From positions 639,709,398 through 639,773,397 of the forward strand of contig CM048746.1 in the NCBI GenBank assembly GCA_026315105.1: a DNA stretch of 64,000 nt, written 5' to 3'. This DNA is from Locusta migratoria (taxonomy: Eukaryota > Arthropoda > Insecta > Orthoptera > Acrididae). The position numbers and the translations under genes are program-made. Positions 54,543 to 64,000 of this stretch are shown here, one piece after another. The notes below the pieces were generated by a model, which worked only from the letters and a program-made list of their open reading frames with translations, ran no database searches and had not been told where the DNA came from. The first letter of the stretch is position 1. Every line of letters begins with the position of its first letter.

Positions 54543-55484
54543 TTAAGGGAAAAGACTTTGTGACCACGTTGCTGGATGATGACTGCAAGCAGCCACGGTG
54601 GACGGCGGCAGAAACCTTTTGCCCAGACTGCGGTTCCTGGGCCTGAAACGCAGGGCAGGTGGAACAGCCAGCAAGCGGGGCGCCGGCTGGAGCAGGTGCA
54701 GAACCGTTCGTGGCTGGCGTCCATGGAGAAGTTCAGCCAGGCACTTGTCCCCCATCGGCGTTGCTCGGTAGCTGCTGAGAAATAAGGTTAGAGCATCATC
54801 TGAGAAGGAAGACTCGAGGTACTTCTTCATTTGCGTTTTGAAAGTTCGAACGAGGCGCTCTGCCTCTCCGATCGACTGTGGATGAAATGGTGGCGTACAA
54901 ATGTGCTGGATGCCGTTGGTGCTGCAGAAAGTCTCAAATTGACGGCTGCAAAACTTAGGCCCATTGTCAGTGACGATAAGGAGAGGGCAACCCTCAATGG
55001 CGAAGATATTGGAAAGGGCTTTGATGGCGGTCTCTACTGTAATGCGGGAAAAGCGCAAGATATAAGAAAAACGGGAATATGCATCGATCAGCAGCAGCCT
55101 ATGTGATTCGCAAAAAGGCCCAGCAAAGTCTAAGTGTATCCTTTCCCATGGCACGGATGCTGCGGGCTATGGAGCGTAAGTCCTGTGAGGTGCTGGAAAA
55201 TAAGTCATGCACTGTTTACAGTCCCGGATACTGTGCTCAATCTCTATCGTTATTTTTGGCCAGTAAGCATACTGTTGTGCAAGAGCCTTCGTTCGGCAGA
55301 TACCCCAATGGCCTTGGTGAAGTAGGGCTAAGACTTGGGCCTCAATGCACGAGGAATTACCACTCGGGGATGCTCCTGATCGTCTGTCAGCAAGATAACA
55401 TTCTCGACAAGGGTAAGCTGGTGTCGCAGGGTGTAGTAATGGCGCTACTCCGGCTGCTGGCGAGGCGGTGGGCGCTCTGGCCAA
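54543..55484 (-). pseudogene. Gypsy element 1 integrase
   Basis: Integrase joins the DNA copy to the chromosome. HHCC finger: LLHQGHWGICRTKALAQQYA with CKQC (55484-55167). Core in the next frame (55154-54543): PWERIHLDFAGPFCESHRLL, IVTDNGPKF and GEAERLVRTFK, so the D, D and E of the DDE triad are all present. A frameshift separates finger and core at about 55160. The C-terminal part ends near the 3' non-coding region. Confidence 0.88.
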
Positions 55485-56795
55485 CCCTGTTGAAGATAGG
55501 TGCGAAATTGGTGCAGCAAAGGATCCCGCCTCGGCACCTTACTACTTGTGATGGGAAAAGCATCTAACGTGTCTTGGACATCCTCATCCAGTTGAAAAAC
55601 CAGGAGTTCCTCATTGTCAAAGGCTGGGTCAGGGCATTGTGGAAGGCGAGAAAAGGCGTCGGCGTTCGCATGTTGAGAGGTACCGCGAAAATGAATGGTA
55701 TAATTGTATCTTGATATGTATACAGCCCAGCGGTGCAACTGGCATCTGAGAGGAAGGATTGAATAACGCACTAGCGGCTTGTGATCTGTAATCAATTGGA
55801 ACTTCAGTTCATACACAAAAACATGAAATTTCTTAAGTGCAAATACGATCGCTAATGCCTCTTTTTCTATTTGCGAGTATCGCATCTGTGTCGGTGACAA
55901 GGTTTTGGAAGCATCGTCGTTGCTATGGGCCAGTACTGCCCCGATTCCTCAGTCTTGGTGATCCTGAGCGTAGTTTGGACTTGAGGTCCTGAAATGCTGC
56001 TTCACAGTCTGGAGACCAGAAGGACGTAACCTCTTTTTTGCACAATTGTGTCAATGGAAAAGTGATCCGTGCAGCCCCAGGCAGAAACTTCCGGTAATAT
56101 GCTATTTTCCCGAGGAAAGATTGAAGCTTCTTCAGAGTCGTCGGCCGTGAAAAATTATCAATGGCGCAAAATGTTCCTCTGCCGGACGGATTCCCCGCTG
56201 CCAGACAATATGTCCAAGGTACGATATTTGTGGCTGGAAGAAACTGAATTTTTCCTTCTTACATCGAAGGCCAGCTGAACAAAGACGCTCGAAGAGGAGA
56301 CGGAGATTTTCCAGATGTTCCTGGGTGGTTTGGCCAGTGATGACGATATCGTCAAGATAATTGATGCAACCCGAGATGTTCTGAAGCAATTGTTCGAGAA
56401 ACCGCTGAAATATTGCCGGAGCACTAGGCAACCCAAACATAAGCCTTTTCAGTTTATATAATCCCAGTGATGTGTTGATTACAGTGTGTTTCTGTGACGC
56501 TGCATCCAATGGTATTACAAGATAGACATCGGCGAGGTCGATCTTCGAGAAGTAATGGCCACCTGCCAATTGTGCTAGCAATTCATCCGGTTTGGGAATC
56601 GGAAAAGTATCGATCTCTGCTTGTGCGTTGACTGTCACTTTAAAATCTCCAGAGATCCGCAGTTTGCCCGAAGGTTTCTTGATTAGAACAAGTGGGGTAG
56701 CCCATTCACTATATGTCACTGGCTCGAGGACATTTTGTTCTGTAAGCCGCCCTAACTCTTCTCTGAGGAGATCCCGGAGTGCTAATGGTACTGGC
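55445..56795 (-). pseudogene. Gypsy element 1 reverse transcriptase and RNase H
   Basis: RT (56719-56132): TYSEWATPLVLIKKPSGKLR, FSKIDLADVYLVIPLD, LMFGLPSAPAIFQRFLEQLL and the active site NYLDDIVITG. The thumb continues in another frame (KIAYYRKFLPGAARITFPLT). RNase H (55900-55445): YSQIEKEALAIVFALKKFHV, LITDHKPLV and NADAFSRLP. Between the thumb and GIGAVLAHS the usual stretch with the first RNase H aspartate (DAS in relatives) cannot be found, apparently deleted near 55950. Confidence 0.88.
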
Positions 56796-57030
56796 GGGCG
56801 CGAAAGGAGCGTGGGCGGAATAAGGGTTTCAGATTAATGTGTGCCGTAAAATTGCGAGCATCGCCCAGTCCAGGCTGAAAAAGATCTTCAATATCTGTAC
56901 ACGGTGCGTCACGATCAGGAAACGGGATGTGCTCAGAAATCAATTGGACAGAGTAATCAATAGTAAAGCCAAATAAAGGCGTCCATTCCAAACAGATTCT
57001 CTGTAACGTCACTGTGCACAACTAGGAAAG

Positions 57031-57372
57031 TCAATGAGTGGGATTACATTTTTGTGCGTAGTATCCACAGTGAACTGCCCGTTGCCCGTTTAACGGAATG
57101 GCTCGCTTGTTGTAAGTAACGAGACGGTTCTGCGGTGGTTCCAGGAATGGGCCACCCAGCTTGAGGTAAGCCGGCAGGTTAAATAAAGATGCGGCTACCC
57201 CTGTGTCTACCTGGAGGCGCACTGGCGTTTGGAGGATAAGAACGCCAAGAAAAGTTTTTGATGCTTGACCTGGACGTCCTGCTGCTACTTCGTTTATGTC
57301 CATTGGTGTCGACCGCGACTGCTGGCGGCGGAAACCTTTCGCGTTACACACGGAAGCCAAATGTCTTTGCAT
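57031..57372 (-). pseudogene. Gypsy element 1 aspartic protease
   Basis: Protease matures Gag and Pol. LQVDTGVAASLFNLPAYLKL holds the catalytic DTG, and the frame begins with a zinc-finger tail (MQRHLASVCNAKG). It overlaps the gag frame by about 80 bp. The N-terminal part of RT follows at 57021-56782 in another frame. Confidence 0.78.
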
Positions 57373-58306
57373 GGAAAAAGCGTCGCAGTATGCCCACCGG
57401 TCTGGACACTCGTCTCTGGAATGCTTATGAAATAGTCTGGGCTAGACGGAAGGCTACGGGGATTTTTGCATCGAAAAGCCCGGTTGGAATTTTCGTAAGC
57501 AATGGCTGCAGGGTGATGCAGTGCTATCTTGCCCTCTCGGTGGAATTTCCGATTTTGAACCGCATCGATCTGTTCCCCTGCTCCAGTGGCAGCGGCGATA
57601 GCGGCCCATGTTTCCAGCCACTTCCCAGCTGCCCTGGTAACTTCGAAAGTTTGGGCCAGAGCCGAAACTTGATCTAACATGGGGTCCTCTAAGTTCAGGG
57701 CATCCTGTTGAAATTTTAAGTCTGTCGCAGCCCCAATGATCATATCCCTAATCATTTCTTCGGCATATGATTGTTGTTCTTTTTTTGAAAAGAAACGACA
57801 CTTTCTACTGAGTCCCTGCAATTCTGCCGCCCACTCCCGATATGTCTGATGGGGTTGCTTATGACACTGATAGAATTCTACCCTGGCTGCAGTGACATGA
57901 AAATGACTCTGGTAGTAGTTGCGGAGTAAGTGGCAAATATGCTCAAACGAAAGAAAGCTAGGTTCCTTCAATGGCTCAAGTTTGCAAAGAAGTTTGTAAA
58001 TGTTGGGGCAACTCCAAGACAAAATAAAGAGCTTTCGTCGCATATCTAGAACGCTGTCAAGTGATGACGAAGGCGTTTTTCATATGAGTCCCATTCCTCT
58101 GTTGATTCGTCAAATGATGCGAATGCTGGTAACTGTGCCCTGGCTTGTTGTGATACCATCACACTCAGAAGTTGGTCAATATTCTGCTGAATCACCACTT
58201 GCTGACGTGCAAGATCGGTCAATATGGCCTGTAGTCCAAAGTCCGGGGAACACCTGTATCTGCGTCGACCATCCTCGTCACCACTTGTGTTATTATCAAT
58301 ACTCAA
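57294..58306 (-). pseudogene. Gypsy element 1 Gag
   Basis: Starts MSIDNNTSGDEDGRRRY at 58306, just inside the 5' LTR. WDSYEKRLRHHLTAF is a typical capsid start. After a frameshift at about 58042 it continues with YKLLCKLEPLKEPSFLSFEH, RVEFYQCHKQPHQTYREWAA and KCRFFSKKEQQSYAEEMIRD. The CCHC region near 57370-57420 is split between two frames. Gag forms the particle that packages element RNA. Confidence 0.8.
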
Positions 58307-58319
58307 CCAAACTGCAATA

Positions 58320-58746
58320 GTAAGAAGTTTATTACAACCAGTACTTAATCCAACAATAGTATTGTAGGCTGACAGCGTTCCGTCGAGAAAGGTGTTGCTC
58401 TGTCGTGGCTTTTGGAGGACTCTTCAGTGCGTCGGAGGCTGGGTGGCCGTCTTAATAGGGCTGCCGGCAGAGCGTGGTGGCGCCAGTGGAGCTGGTAGAG
58501 ACTCGCTTCCGAGTCGCGATGCTGGCCCGCCTGGAGGATCGACCAGGAACTGAAGTGCAGGTTGGCCGGCGAGTCGTACAGTGGAGTCGTACAGTGGATA
58601 CATCGCTGGACAGGGCGTCTGTAAACACGCCTGGCCGCTTGTTTGAGGGTCCACGCATAGGTCGATAGCTCCGCAGACTGTGCTGTAGGTTGCCCGTTTT
58701 CCAGGGCGCCGCCTTATGGCACGCTGCCGGTACGGAGTTAACTACA
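58320..58746 (-). repeat. 5' LTR of Gypsy element 1
   Basis: Starts TGTAGTTAACTCCGTACCGG on the minus strand and aligns with the 3' LTR, with small indels (for example missing the GACTGAGTGCA-type segment near the middle). It drives transcription toward lower coordinates. Confidence 0.88.
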
Positions 58747-59420
58747 CCTTTGGTTATAGCCAGTTCACAACGCGATTTTACAAGACTATGATGCCGGACA
58801 TAAAAAAGAAAGCGTTAACCGCATTTAGTTTCTCTACAATTGTCAAACAACAAAAACAATGAAAAATGGAAAATGTCAAAATGGATGAAAAGGAATAGGT
58901 TTGTTGTGTGTTAATTTACTGAATAAAATGATGAATACGGACCCGAAATTATTTTCGTACGAGTCCAAAATCTTACGAAACATTATTAATGTTGAGGCAA
59001 CCTAAAAGAGAGAAGCAGAAGTCTGTAATGGAAAAGACAATCGAGCACGGCGAGCGATTACGTTTACTGTAACTGTTATTACTGCTAATAGGCAGTTTAG
59101 TACGGCAATATCGGCAAACAATAAATTAGCAACAATATTACTCAAAGCTGTAAAATAATTTTAGGTATCCAACTAAGATACATTCTGGCTATTAACGTGA
59201 AATATTCGGTTTTAGATTTAGCATCATGATGTGTATTTATCAGTCACTGAATAAAATTGCGACGGCTTCTGTGTTTCTAAATGAATGAAGACAGCAGTGC
59301 CACATATTTTGAATCTTCTGTTCTCCATCGTAAAGTATTGAATTCGTCTACAGCGCCATAGTTAAGGATTACTTGAAAAACTGAGAGTTATGCCGAGAGG
59401 CTAACTGAAAAAGTGAACAC
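58747..59420. other. Spacer between two Gypsy elements, no recognisable gene
   Basis: AT-rich; no coding frame. Confidence 0.4.
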
Positions 59421-59903
59421 TTTTGTGTCCCAGACTCCTCGCCGCTTTTGTGTCTCGTTTCCGTCGTAGGTGTCGGTGGCCGAGTAAAAAGACCGACACA
59501 GGAATAAAGGATGCACCCTTGTGCAGGTAGGAGGTGACCAGCCAGTGGGACAGTAGAAACTAGAAACACTAGAGTAAATTAGAACGAGATATATATTTCT
59601 TAGAGCCTTAGTAATACTTAACTTTTACATAGCTCAGTACTGCAGAATGCTGATACATAGTTGAGCTAGAGGCCTGCCTAGTGCCTATCCGATAGCCAAG
59701 TCTTCACTGGTGCCTATCTGATTCCGAAGTGTTAGCTGGTTCCTATCTCACTCCCAAGTGAACGATGTCGTTCAGTGGTGGCCACGAGTGGAGTTGTAGC
59801 AGAGGGCGCTCGTCGCTGACGTCGTAAGAACGCCGCGCCGTGCGTGCATGGTGGCGCGCGGCGAAAGTAGGTGGCGCGCACTTTAGACTTGTGCGACACC
59901 ACA
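59421..59903 (-). repeat. 3' LTR of Gypsy element 2
   Basis: Minus-strand start TGTGGTGTCGCACAAGTC, 483 bp, whole-length match to the solo LTR. Its outer end TTTTGTGTCC is shared with the solo LTR, so the right-hand boundary is fixed by comparison. Expected 5-bp duplication would be AACAC (59416-59420). Confidence 0.9.
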
Positions 59904-59917
59904 CCCCTCCCCCCAAA
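59904..59917 (-). other. Polypurine tract of Gypsy element 2
   Basis: Minus strand GTTTGGGGGGAGGGG ends exactly at the LTR start; such tracts prime second-strand synthesis. Confidence 0.8.
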
Positions 59918-59988
59918 CCGCCGCGCCGTCGTGGCATACGGCTGAGGGCCACGGCGACGGCACTGGGAGGAGGGCCTGGGCGGGGGCG

Positions 59989-61411
59989 TTACTGGTGGGA
60001 CGGGCGTCGTAGCTGAGACTGGGATCGAGAGGCCGTCCGCACTCCGGTATACACCTTGCGATCCACCGGGAAACCCACCAAAACCAGGGGAAGGGTGCAC
60101 GCCTCCGCCCAGAGGGAGCAGATCATCTTCTTCTGAGGTGCGTGGCCCTGGCGCACGGTCCCGGAGTTCCTCTCGGTGATGCTGCCATCTGCGGCGGCGA
60201 CAACGGCGGAGTCGCGTCGATGTCCATTGGGACGATATCGTAGTTCGGGGACGCTGGACCCGTCGGCGAACGATGTGGCTGTGCTCCCTGGCGGTGAACT
60301 GGGTCTGGAATCAAGAAACCGTAGACAGGATAGCGCGGGCTGTGCAAGCGCAATTTGTTTGCGTGGCTCCGCATCTCCGACCATGTGGAAGAACGTACAA
60401 CATATATATTGCGACCGAGCACGCGTTGAATGGTGCCCGCCGGCCACGGTGGCCGAGGGGACTGAGGCGCTTCAGTCACGGTCTGCACGGCCACTACGGT
60501 TGGGGGTTCGAATCCCCCCTCGGGCATGGATATTTGTGCCGTCCTTAGGATAAGCTAGTTGATAAGTAGTTTGTAAGTTTAGCGACTGATAACCCCGTAG
60601 TTAAGTCCCATAAGCTTATCAAACATTTGAAAATTTTTGAATGGTGCCCAGCAGCCATTTCGTACGTCCAGCAAACACCTTGTACAGCACCGGCGTCGAA
60701 ACCTGAAAACGCGTAGCGCCATACGAACCGACTCGGTGCGTGGGAGGCTGCAGCAGGTGAAGGAGAGTGCGGTGACGGCGGCCGTGTAGCAGCTCGGCAG
60801 CAGTCGGGCCGTCACGTGGCATGCACCGATACGTAGACAGGAAAATTTGAAGAGCTTGCTGCCTGGAGTGCTGACCTTTCATCTTTTCCATGAAAGACTT
60901 GAATGTTCGAACGAAACGTTCTGCTTCACCATTGGACTGAGGGTGAAAAGGTGCGGTGGTTATATGCTGAATGCCATCCACACGACAAAACTGTTGAATT
61001 TACGCACTAACAAACTGAGGTCCATTGTCACTGACGATAGTTTCAGGCAAACCTTCGATGCAAAACACTGATGTTAAGGCACTGATAGTACTAGACGCTG
61101 TCGTTGAGTTCATGGCAATCACAAAAGGAAACTTGCTGAAAGCGTCTACAACAATTAACCAGTGCATATTCCAGAAAGGTCCGGCAAAGTAAATGTGTAA
61201 ACGTTGCCATGGTGCCTTGGGGCGTGGCCAGTCTGAGAAACTTTGCGGAGGAGCCGCCTGATGCTCCACACAAACTGTACACTGCTCTCTCTCTGTGCAT
61301 CCATACCAACCCAGGTACAATGACGTCTGGCCAGTTGCTTTGTCCTAACAATACCCCAATGTCCTTGATGCAGGAGGCGTAACACTTCTCGTTGCAGGGA
61401 ACGAGGAACAA
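59989..61411 (-). pseudogene. Gypsy element 2 integrase and C-terminal region, split by frameshifts and a SINE
   Basis: After the HHCC finger in the RT frame (LLHQGHWGIVRTKQLARRHC) the core is in other frames. It reads PWQRLHIYFAGPFWNMHWLI and IVSDNGPQFVS (61320-61000), then ITTAPFHPQSNGEAERFVRT (60981-60619). The second D and the E are present. The first catalytic position reads HIYFAGPF where relatives (and element 1, HLDFAGPF) have D, so D to Y. A SINE with 13-bp duplication cuts the frame at 60437. The tail resumes to 59989, rich in Pro/Ser/Arg. Confidence 0.85.
60439..60636 (+). mobile_element. SINE family 1 inside Gypsy element 2, with exact target duplication
   Basis: Flanks TTGAATGGTGCCC at 60426-60438 and 60637-60649 (13 bp). 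It shows the SINE is younger than the Gypsy insertion. Confidence 0.95.
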
Positions 61412-62729
61412 TCACTCTTGTTTGGTCGTTATCCGTATGTAACAACAGAACACCCTGAATTGAAGATAATGCATGACGTTGTGCAAAATAACGTCGAACC
61501 AGAGGCCGATCAATGTCTTTGGCTCTGGCAGGCCACCCTGAGCGAACAAAACGTGCTACCACACTTAAGTTTGCATCCGCAGCTGTTTCCTGTGCAACCC
61601 GACGAGAGTTCAAAGGGAAATCTGCGACAGCGGAAGCATCTCTGGAGTCTATCTGACAACATGCCATTTCCGAAGAATCAAACGACACATCCTGGCCAAC
61701 CGGAAGTCGGGAAAGTGTGTCCGCGTTGGCGTGTTTAGAGGTAGGTCGGTACAAAATCTCATACTGATAATTAGACAATATCAAGGACCATCTCTGAAGC
61801 TTTTGTGCCGTTCGTGGCGGAATTGGCTTTGTGGGTGAGAACAACGACGTGAGAGGCTTGTGGTCTGTTAACAAATAGAATTTTGTGCCATAGACATAAT
61901 GATGAAACTTTGTGACGCCGTAAATGATTGCTAAGGCCTCCTTTTCTATCTGACTGTAATTCTGTTGCGTCGGCGTCAGTAGCTTGGATGCAAAGGCAAT
62001 AGGGCGATCGTGAGATCCAATATGATGCGACAATATTGCACCCAGACCGTACGACGAGGCATCCACCGCTAGTACTACAGGCTTGTGGGGGTCAAAGGGA
62101 ATCAAACATGCATCACTGAGTAGTGCAGAGTTTAATTTGTCAAAGGCAACTTGGCAATCTTTGGACCATACAAAAGGAACATTGTTCCGAAGTAAGCGAT
62201 GTAGTGGAGCTGCAATCTGAGAGTCATTGGGAATAAATCTGAAATAATAGTTAAGCTTTCCCATTAATGCTTGCAATTCGTGCACATTCTTAGGAGGAGG
62301 CAAGTCTTTGATTGCTCGAAGATGAGTTTGTAAGGGTTGGATTCCTTGTGCATTTATCACATGGCCTAGGTACTCTATTTCAGTTTGAAAAAACGAACAC
62401 TTTGCTTTATTACAACATAGACCTGCTGCAGTCAACACTTTGAAAAGGCACTCCAGGTTAGATAAATGTTCTTCAACTGTGCGCCGTGAGACCACAATAT
62501 CATCTAAATAGTTCGAGCAACACGGTATAGAAAGTGTCAGCTGTTCCAAAAAGCGCTGAAAAATAGCGGGGGCGGAAGAACTGCCAAAGGGTAGGCGTTG
62601 AAATTGAAATAGGCCCATGTGAGTATTAATGACGAAAAACTTTTTTGACTCGTCATCAAGTGGAATCTGTAAGTATATCCGTGCTAAATCAATCTTGGAA
62701 AACAGGCGAGACTGTCCTAATTTGTCCAT
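61155..62729 (-). CDS. Gypsy element 2 reverse transcriptase, RNase H and integrase finger (long open frame)
   Basis: 524 open codons. RT: SRLFSKIDLARIYLQIPLDD, LPFGSSSAPAIFQRFLEQLT and active site NYLDDIVVS. Connection: FFQTEIEYLGHVINAQGIQP. RNase H: VVLAVDASSYGLGAILSHH, QIEKEALAIIYGVTKFHHYV, LLTDHKPLTSLF, HANADTLSRLP, so the acidic residues D, E, D and D are all kept. It ends in the integrase HHCC finger before a frameshift at about 61300. The true Pol frame starts upstream and is broken between 62780 and 62729. It is a remnant of one polyprotein. Confidence 0.9.
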   Translation of the reverse strand: MDKLGQSRLFSKIDLARIYLQIPLDDESKKFFVINTHMGLFQFQRLPFGSSSAPAIFQRFLEQLTLSIPCCSNYLDDIVVSRRTVEEHLSNLECLFKVLTAAGLCCNKAKCSFFQTEIEYLGHVINAQGIQPLQTHLRAIKDLPPPKNVHELQALMGKLNYYFRFIPNDSQIAAPLHRLLRNNVPFVWSKDCQVAFDKLNSALLSDACLIPFDPHKPVVLAVDASSYGLGAILSHHIGSHDRPIAFASKLLTPTQQNYSQIEKEALAIIYGVTKFHHYVYGTKFYLLTDHKPLTSLFSPTKPIPPRTAQKLQRWSLILSNYQYEILYRPTSKHANADTLSRLPVGQDVSFDSSEMACCQIDSRDASAVADFPLNSRRVAQETAADANLSVVARFVRSGWPARAKDIDRPLVRRYFAQRHALSSIQGVLLLHTDNDQTRVIVPRSLQREVLRLLHQGHWGIVRTKQLARRHCTWVGMDAQRESSVQFVWSIRRLLRKVSQTGHAPRHHGNVYTFTLPDLSGICTG

Positions 62730-62779
62730 TAGTTCGTCAGGTCTGGGCAGGGGATAAGTGTCTACAATTGTTTAACTGT

Positions 62780-63409
62780 TCACTGTTGATTTAAAGTCCG
62801 CACAGAGACGAAGTTTCCTGACGGCTTGGATGTAATTACTATAGGGGAGGCCCACTGACTCGCAGGAACAGGAGAAATCACACCACTCTCCTGCCAACGT
62901 TTAAGTTCTTCGGCAACTGGATCACGCAAGGCGATAGGCACTGGTCTAGCTTTACGAAATTTTGGAACTGCAGATTCTTTAAAAGTTACATGTGCCACGA
63001 AGTCATTTGCACAACCTAGTTCCGGCGAAAACAAGTCACTATATCTTTCACACAATGCATTTATTTTGTCCTGAGGCACTACTGACGAAATTTGAAGCAC
63101 ATCTCTTTGAATTGATAAACCAAACAAGTCAAATGCATCTTGTCCAAAAATGTTCTGTGTAGATTTGCCCTGAAGAACCACAAAAGAAACATTTTTTGTT
63201 ACACCTTGGAAAGAGGCGGGCAGGCTACATGTTCCTAGCACGGGAATGTTTTGTCCTGTATACGCTGTGAGCACTTGTTGAGACAGCGACAATTTTTACG
63301 AACCCAGAAGTTCATAAGTTTCTTTATTAATTAATGTAACAACGGAACCAGTATCAAGCTGAAATTGCACAGTCTTATTTTCTATAGAGAGGGTAACAAA
63401 GAGTTTGTG
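62780..63409 (-). pseudogene. Gypsy element 2 protease and start of RT
   Basis: The minus strand at about 63400-63300 reads LFVTLSIENKTVQFQLDTGS, with catalytic DTGS, then VVTLINKETYELLGS and an in-frame TAA near 63298. After the stop the frame continues as SLSQQVLTAYTGQNIPVLG. The RT entry is FRKARPVPIALRDPVAEELK and WASPIVITSKPSG. A further frameshift follows at about 62780. Apart from the stop it is well preserved. Confidence 0.85.
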
Positions 63410-64000
63410 CTTCTGGCGCACGACCGGTGCGCGAATGTGGGCAACGTCTGCTACAGTTTATTTTCTACACTGGCGCGTGCCGCGTAGTGAAGGAAGCGGC
63501 GCAGACTCGGCACACAGTGGATTAACAACACTGTCACTAGATGGCACTACCGCCGGATCGGCGACCGCGCAATGCGATGCTACTACAGATTCACTAACTA
63601 CTGCACTAAACTTTTGAGTAGCTACATCAAGTCTACTGTCACTAGCTACACAGTACTGGGCACTTTACAAGGAGAAGTTGTAGAAGGCACTAGGTGCACT
63701 TCAGGATTGCACTGTACACGGTTATTTTGCTTGTCCCGAACCCGTTTCCATTGCACAGATTTACGCGCTCGTCAGCGCTTGCGGCGCGGCTCACTACATA
63801 GTTTTGCAATAGGTGCAGTAGAATCATCATCGTTCTTACCACGTTGCTAGTGCGGTATTTGTTTCGTGTTTCGCAGTTATTATTTCGTCCGTTTGTGTGC
63901 TATCGTCTTCGGCTGTTGTCTCCCGCCGCGACGTGCCGCTGTCGCCGTTAAGTGCCGCTGTCGCCGACTGCCGATCAGGGCCCCACCGCCAGGCTGCTCC
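63410..64000 (-). pseudogene. Gypsy element 2 Gag-Pol linker region, poorly readable
   Basis: No single frame is open. Pieces such as DDDSTAPIAKLCSEPRRKR and VADVAHIRAPVVRQKHK lead into the protease. Gag proper lies beyond the right edge. Confidence 0.45.

Larger units (their letters stand above)
53490..58746 (-). mobile_element. Complete Ty3/Gypsy provirus with two LTRs
   Basis: Order on the minus strand: 5' LTR, gag, protease, RT, RNase H, integrase, 3' LTR. Integrase after RNase H is the Gypsy arrangement. LTRs (about 58320-58746 and 53495-53959) are close but not identical, so the insertion is not brand new. A purine tract GGGGGGAGGGG precedes the 3' LTR. No envelope-like ORF is visible. 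The coding part is broken by several frameshifts. Confidence 0.92.
59421..64000 (-). mobile_element. Second Ty3/Gypsy element, 5' part outside window
   Basis: 3' LTR, purine tract, integrase, RNase H, RT, protease and part of the Gag-Pol linker are present in minus-strand order. The LTR is the same family as the solo LTR at 47492. It is much better preserved than element 1 in RT and RNase H. Confidence 0.92.

Noticed and set aside
53490..64000. Envelope gene making the Gypsy elements errantivirus-like
   Set aside because: No third ORF with signal peptide or membrane segments lies between integrase and the 3' LTR in either element.

Overview
The window is eukaryotic, AT-rich, repeat-dense DNA with no host gene that I can recognise. 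My best guess is an insect with a large genome, probably an orthopteran (locust or grasshopper such as Schistocerca). The main reason is the abundance of two tRNA-derived SINE families whose sequence I associate with that group. They occur with CR1/Jockey-like, RTE-like, I-like and L1/Tx1-like LINEs, Penelope-like elements (PLEs), Ty3/Gypsy LTR elements and hAT, Tc1/mariner, piggyBac and Harbinger DNA transposon remains. The species call is recognition plus inference. No rRNA, CRISPR, bacterial operon or confident functional tRNA is present.

Layout. 0-4 kb: a well-preserved two-ORF LINE on the minus strand that runs off the left edge, then tRNA-derived SINE debris. 4-12 kb: decayed DNA transposon and LINE pieces (piggyBac-like, mariner, Tc1, L1-like ORF2 end, RTE end). 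12-15.4 kb: a Penelope-like element split by a 400-bp perfect-scale hairpin that carries two hammerhead-like motifs, followed by a degraded RTE-like LINE. 15.4-24.5 kb: Harbinger start, hairpins, direct repeats, many SINEs and a long-TIR element holding a tRNA-like sequence. 24.76-27.18 kb: a non-autonomous hAT element with exact 8-bp target duplication. 27.45-28.99 kb: a Tc1-like element. 30-31.7 kb and 35.1-38.1 kb: two CR1/Jockey-like LINEs, the second lying with two SINEs inside another hAT element (33974-38231). 39-40 kb: 3' end of an I-like LINE. 40.2-41 kb: CpG-rich foldback DNA. 41.7-44.7 kb: a whole but decayed Penelope-like element with inverted terminal repeats, each with a hammerhead motif. 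47.5 kb: a solo Gypsy LTR. 51.8-52.9 kb: hAT (BED-finger) transposase pseudogene. 53.5-58.75 kb: a complete Gypsy provirus with two LTRs. 59.4-64 kb: a second Gypsy element, same LTR family as the solo LTR, running off the right edge.

How it fits together. Nothing here looks like a pathway; the window is a stack of insertions whose order can be read from target-site duplications. The most interesting signals are RNA-level. (1) Hammerhead-like cores sit in the terminal repeats of the PLEs. (2) A short 3' hairpin with the apex motif GATGACC is shared by several otherwise different SINEs and LINE ends, with compensatory changes in its stem. This suggests a common reverse-transcriptase recognition structure and fits the I-like LINE at 39-40 kb as a SINE partner.
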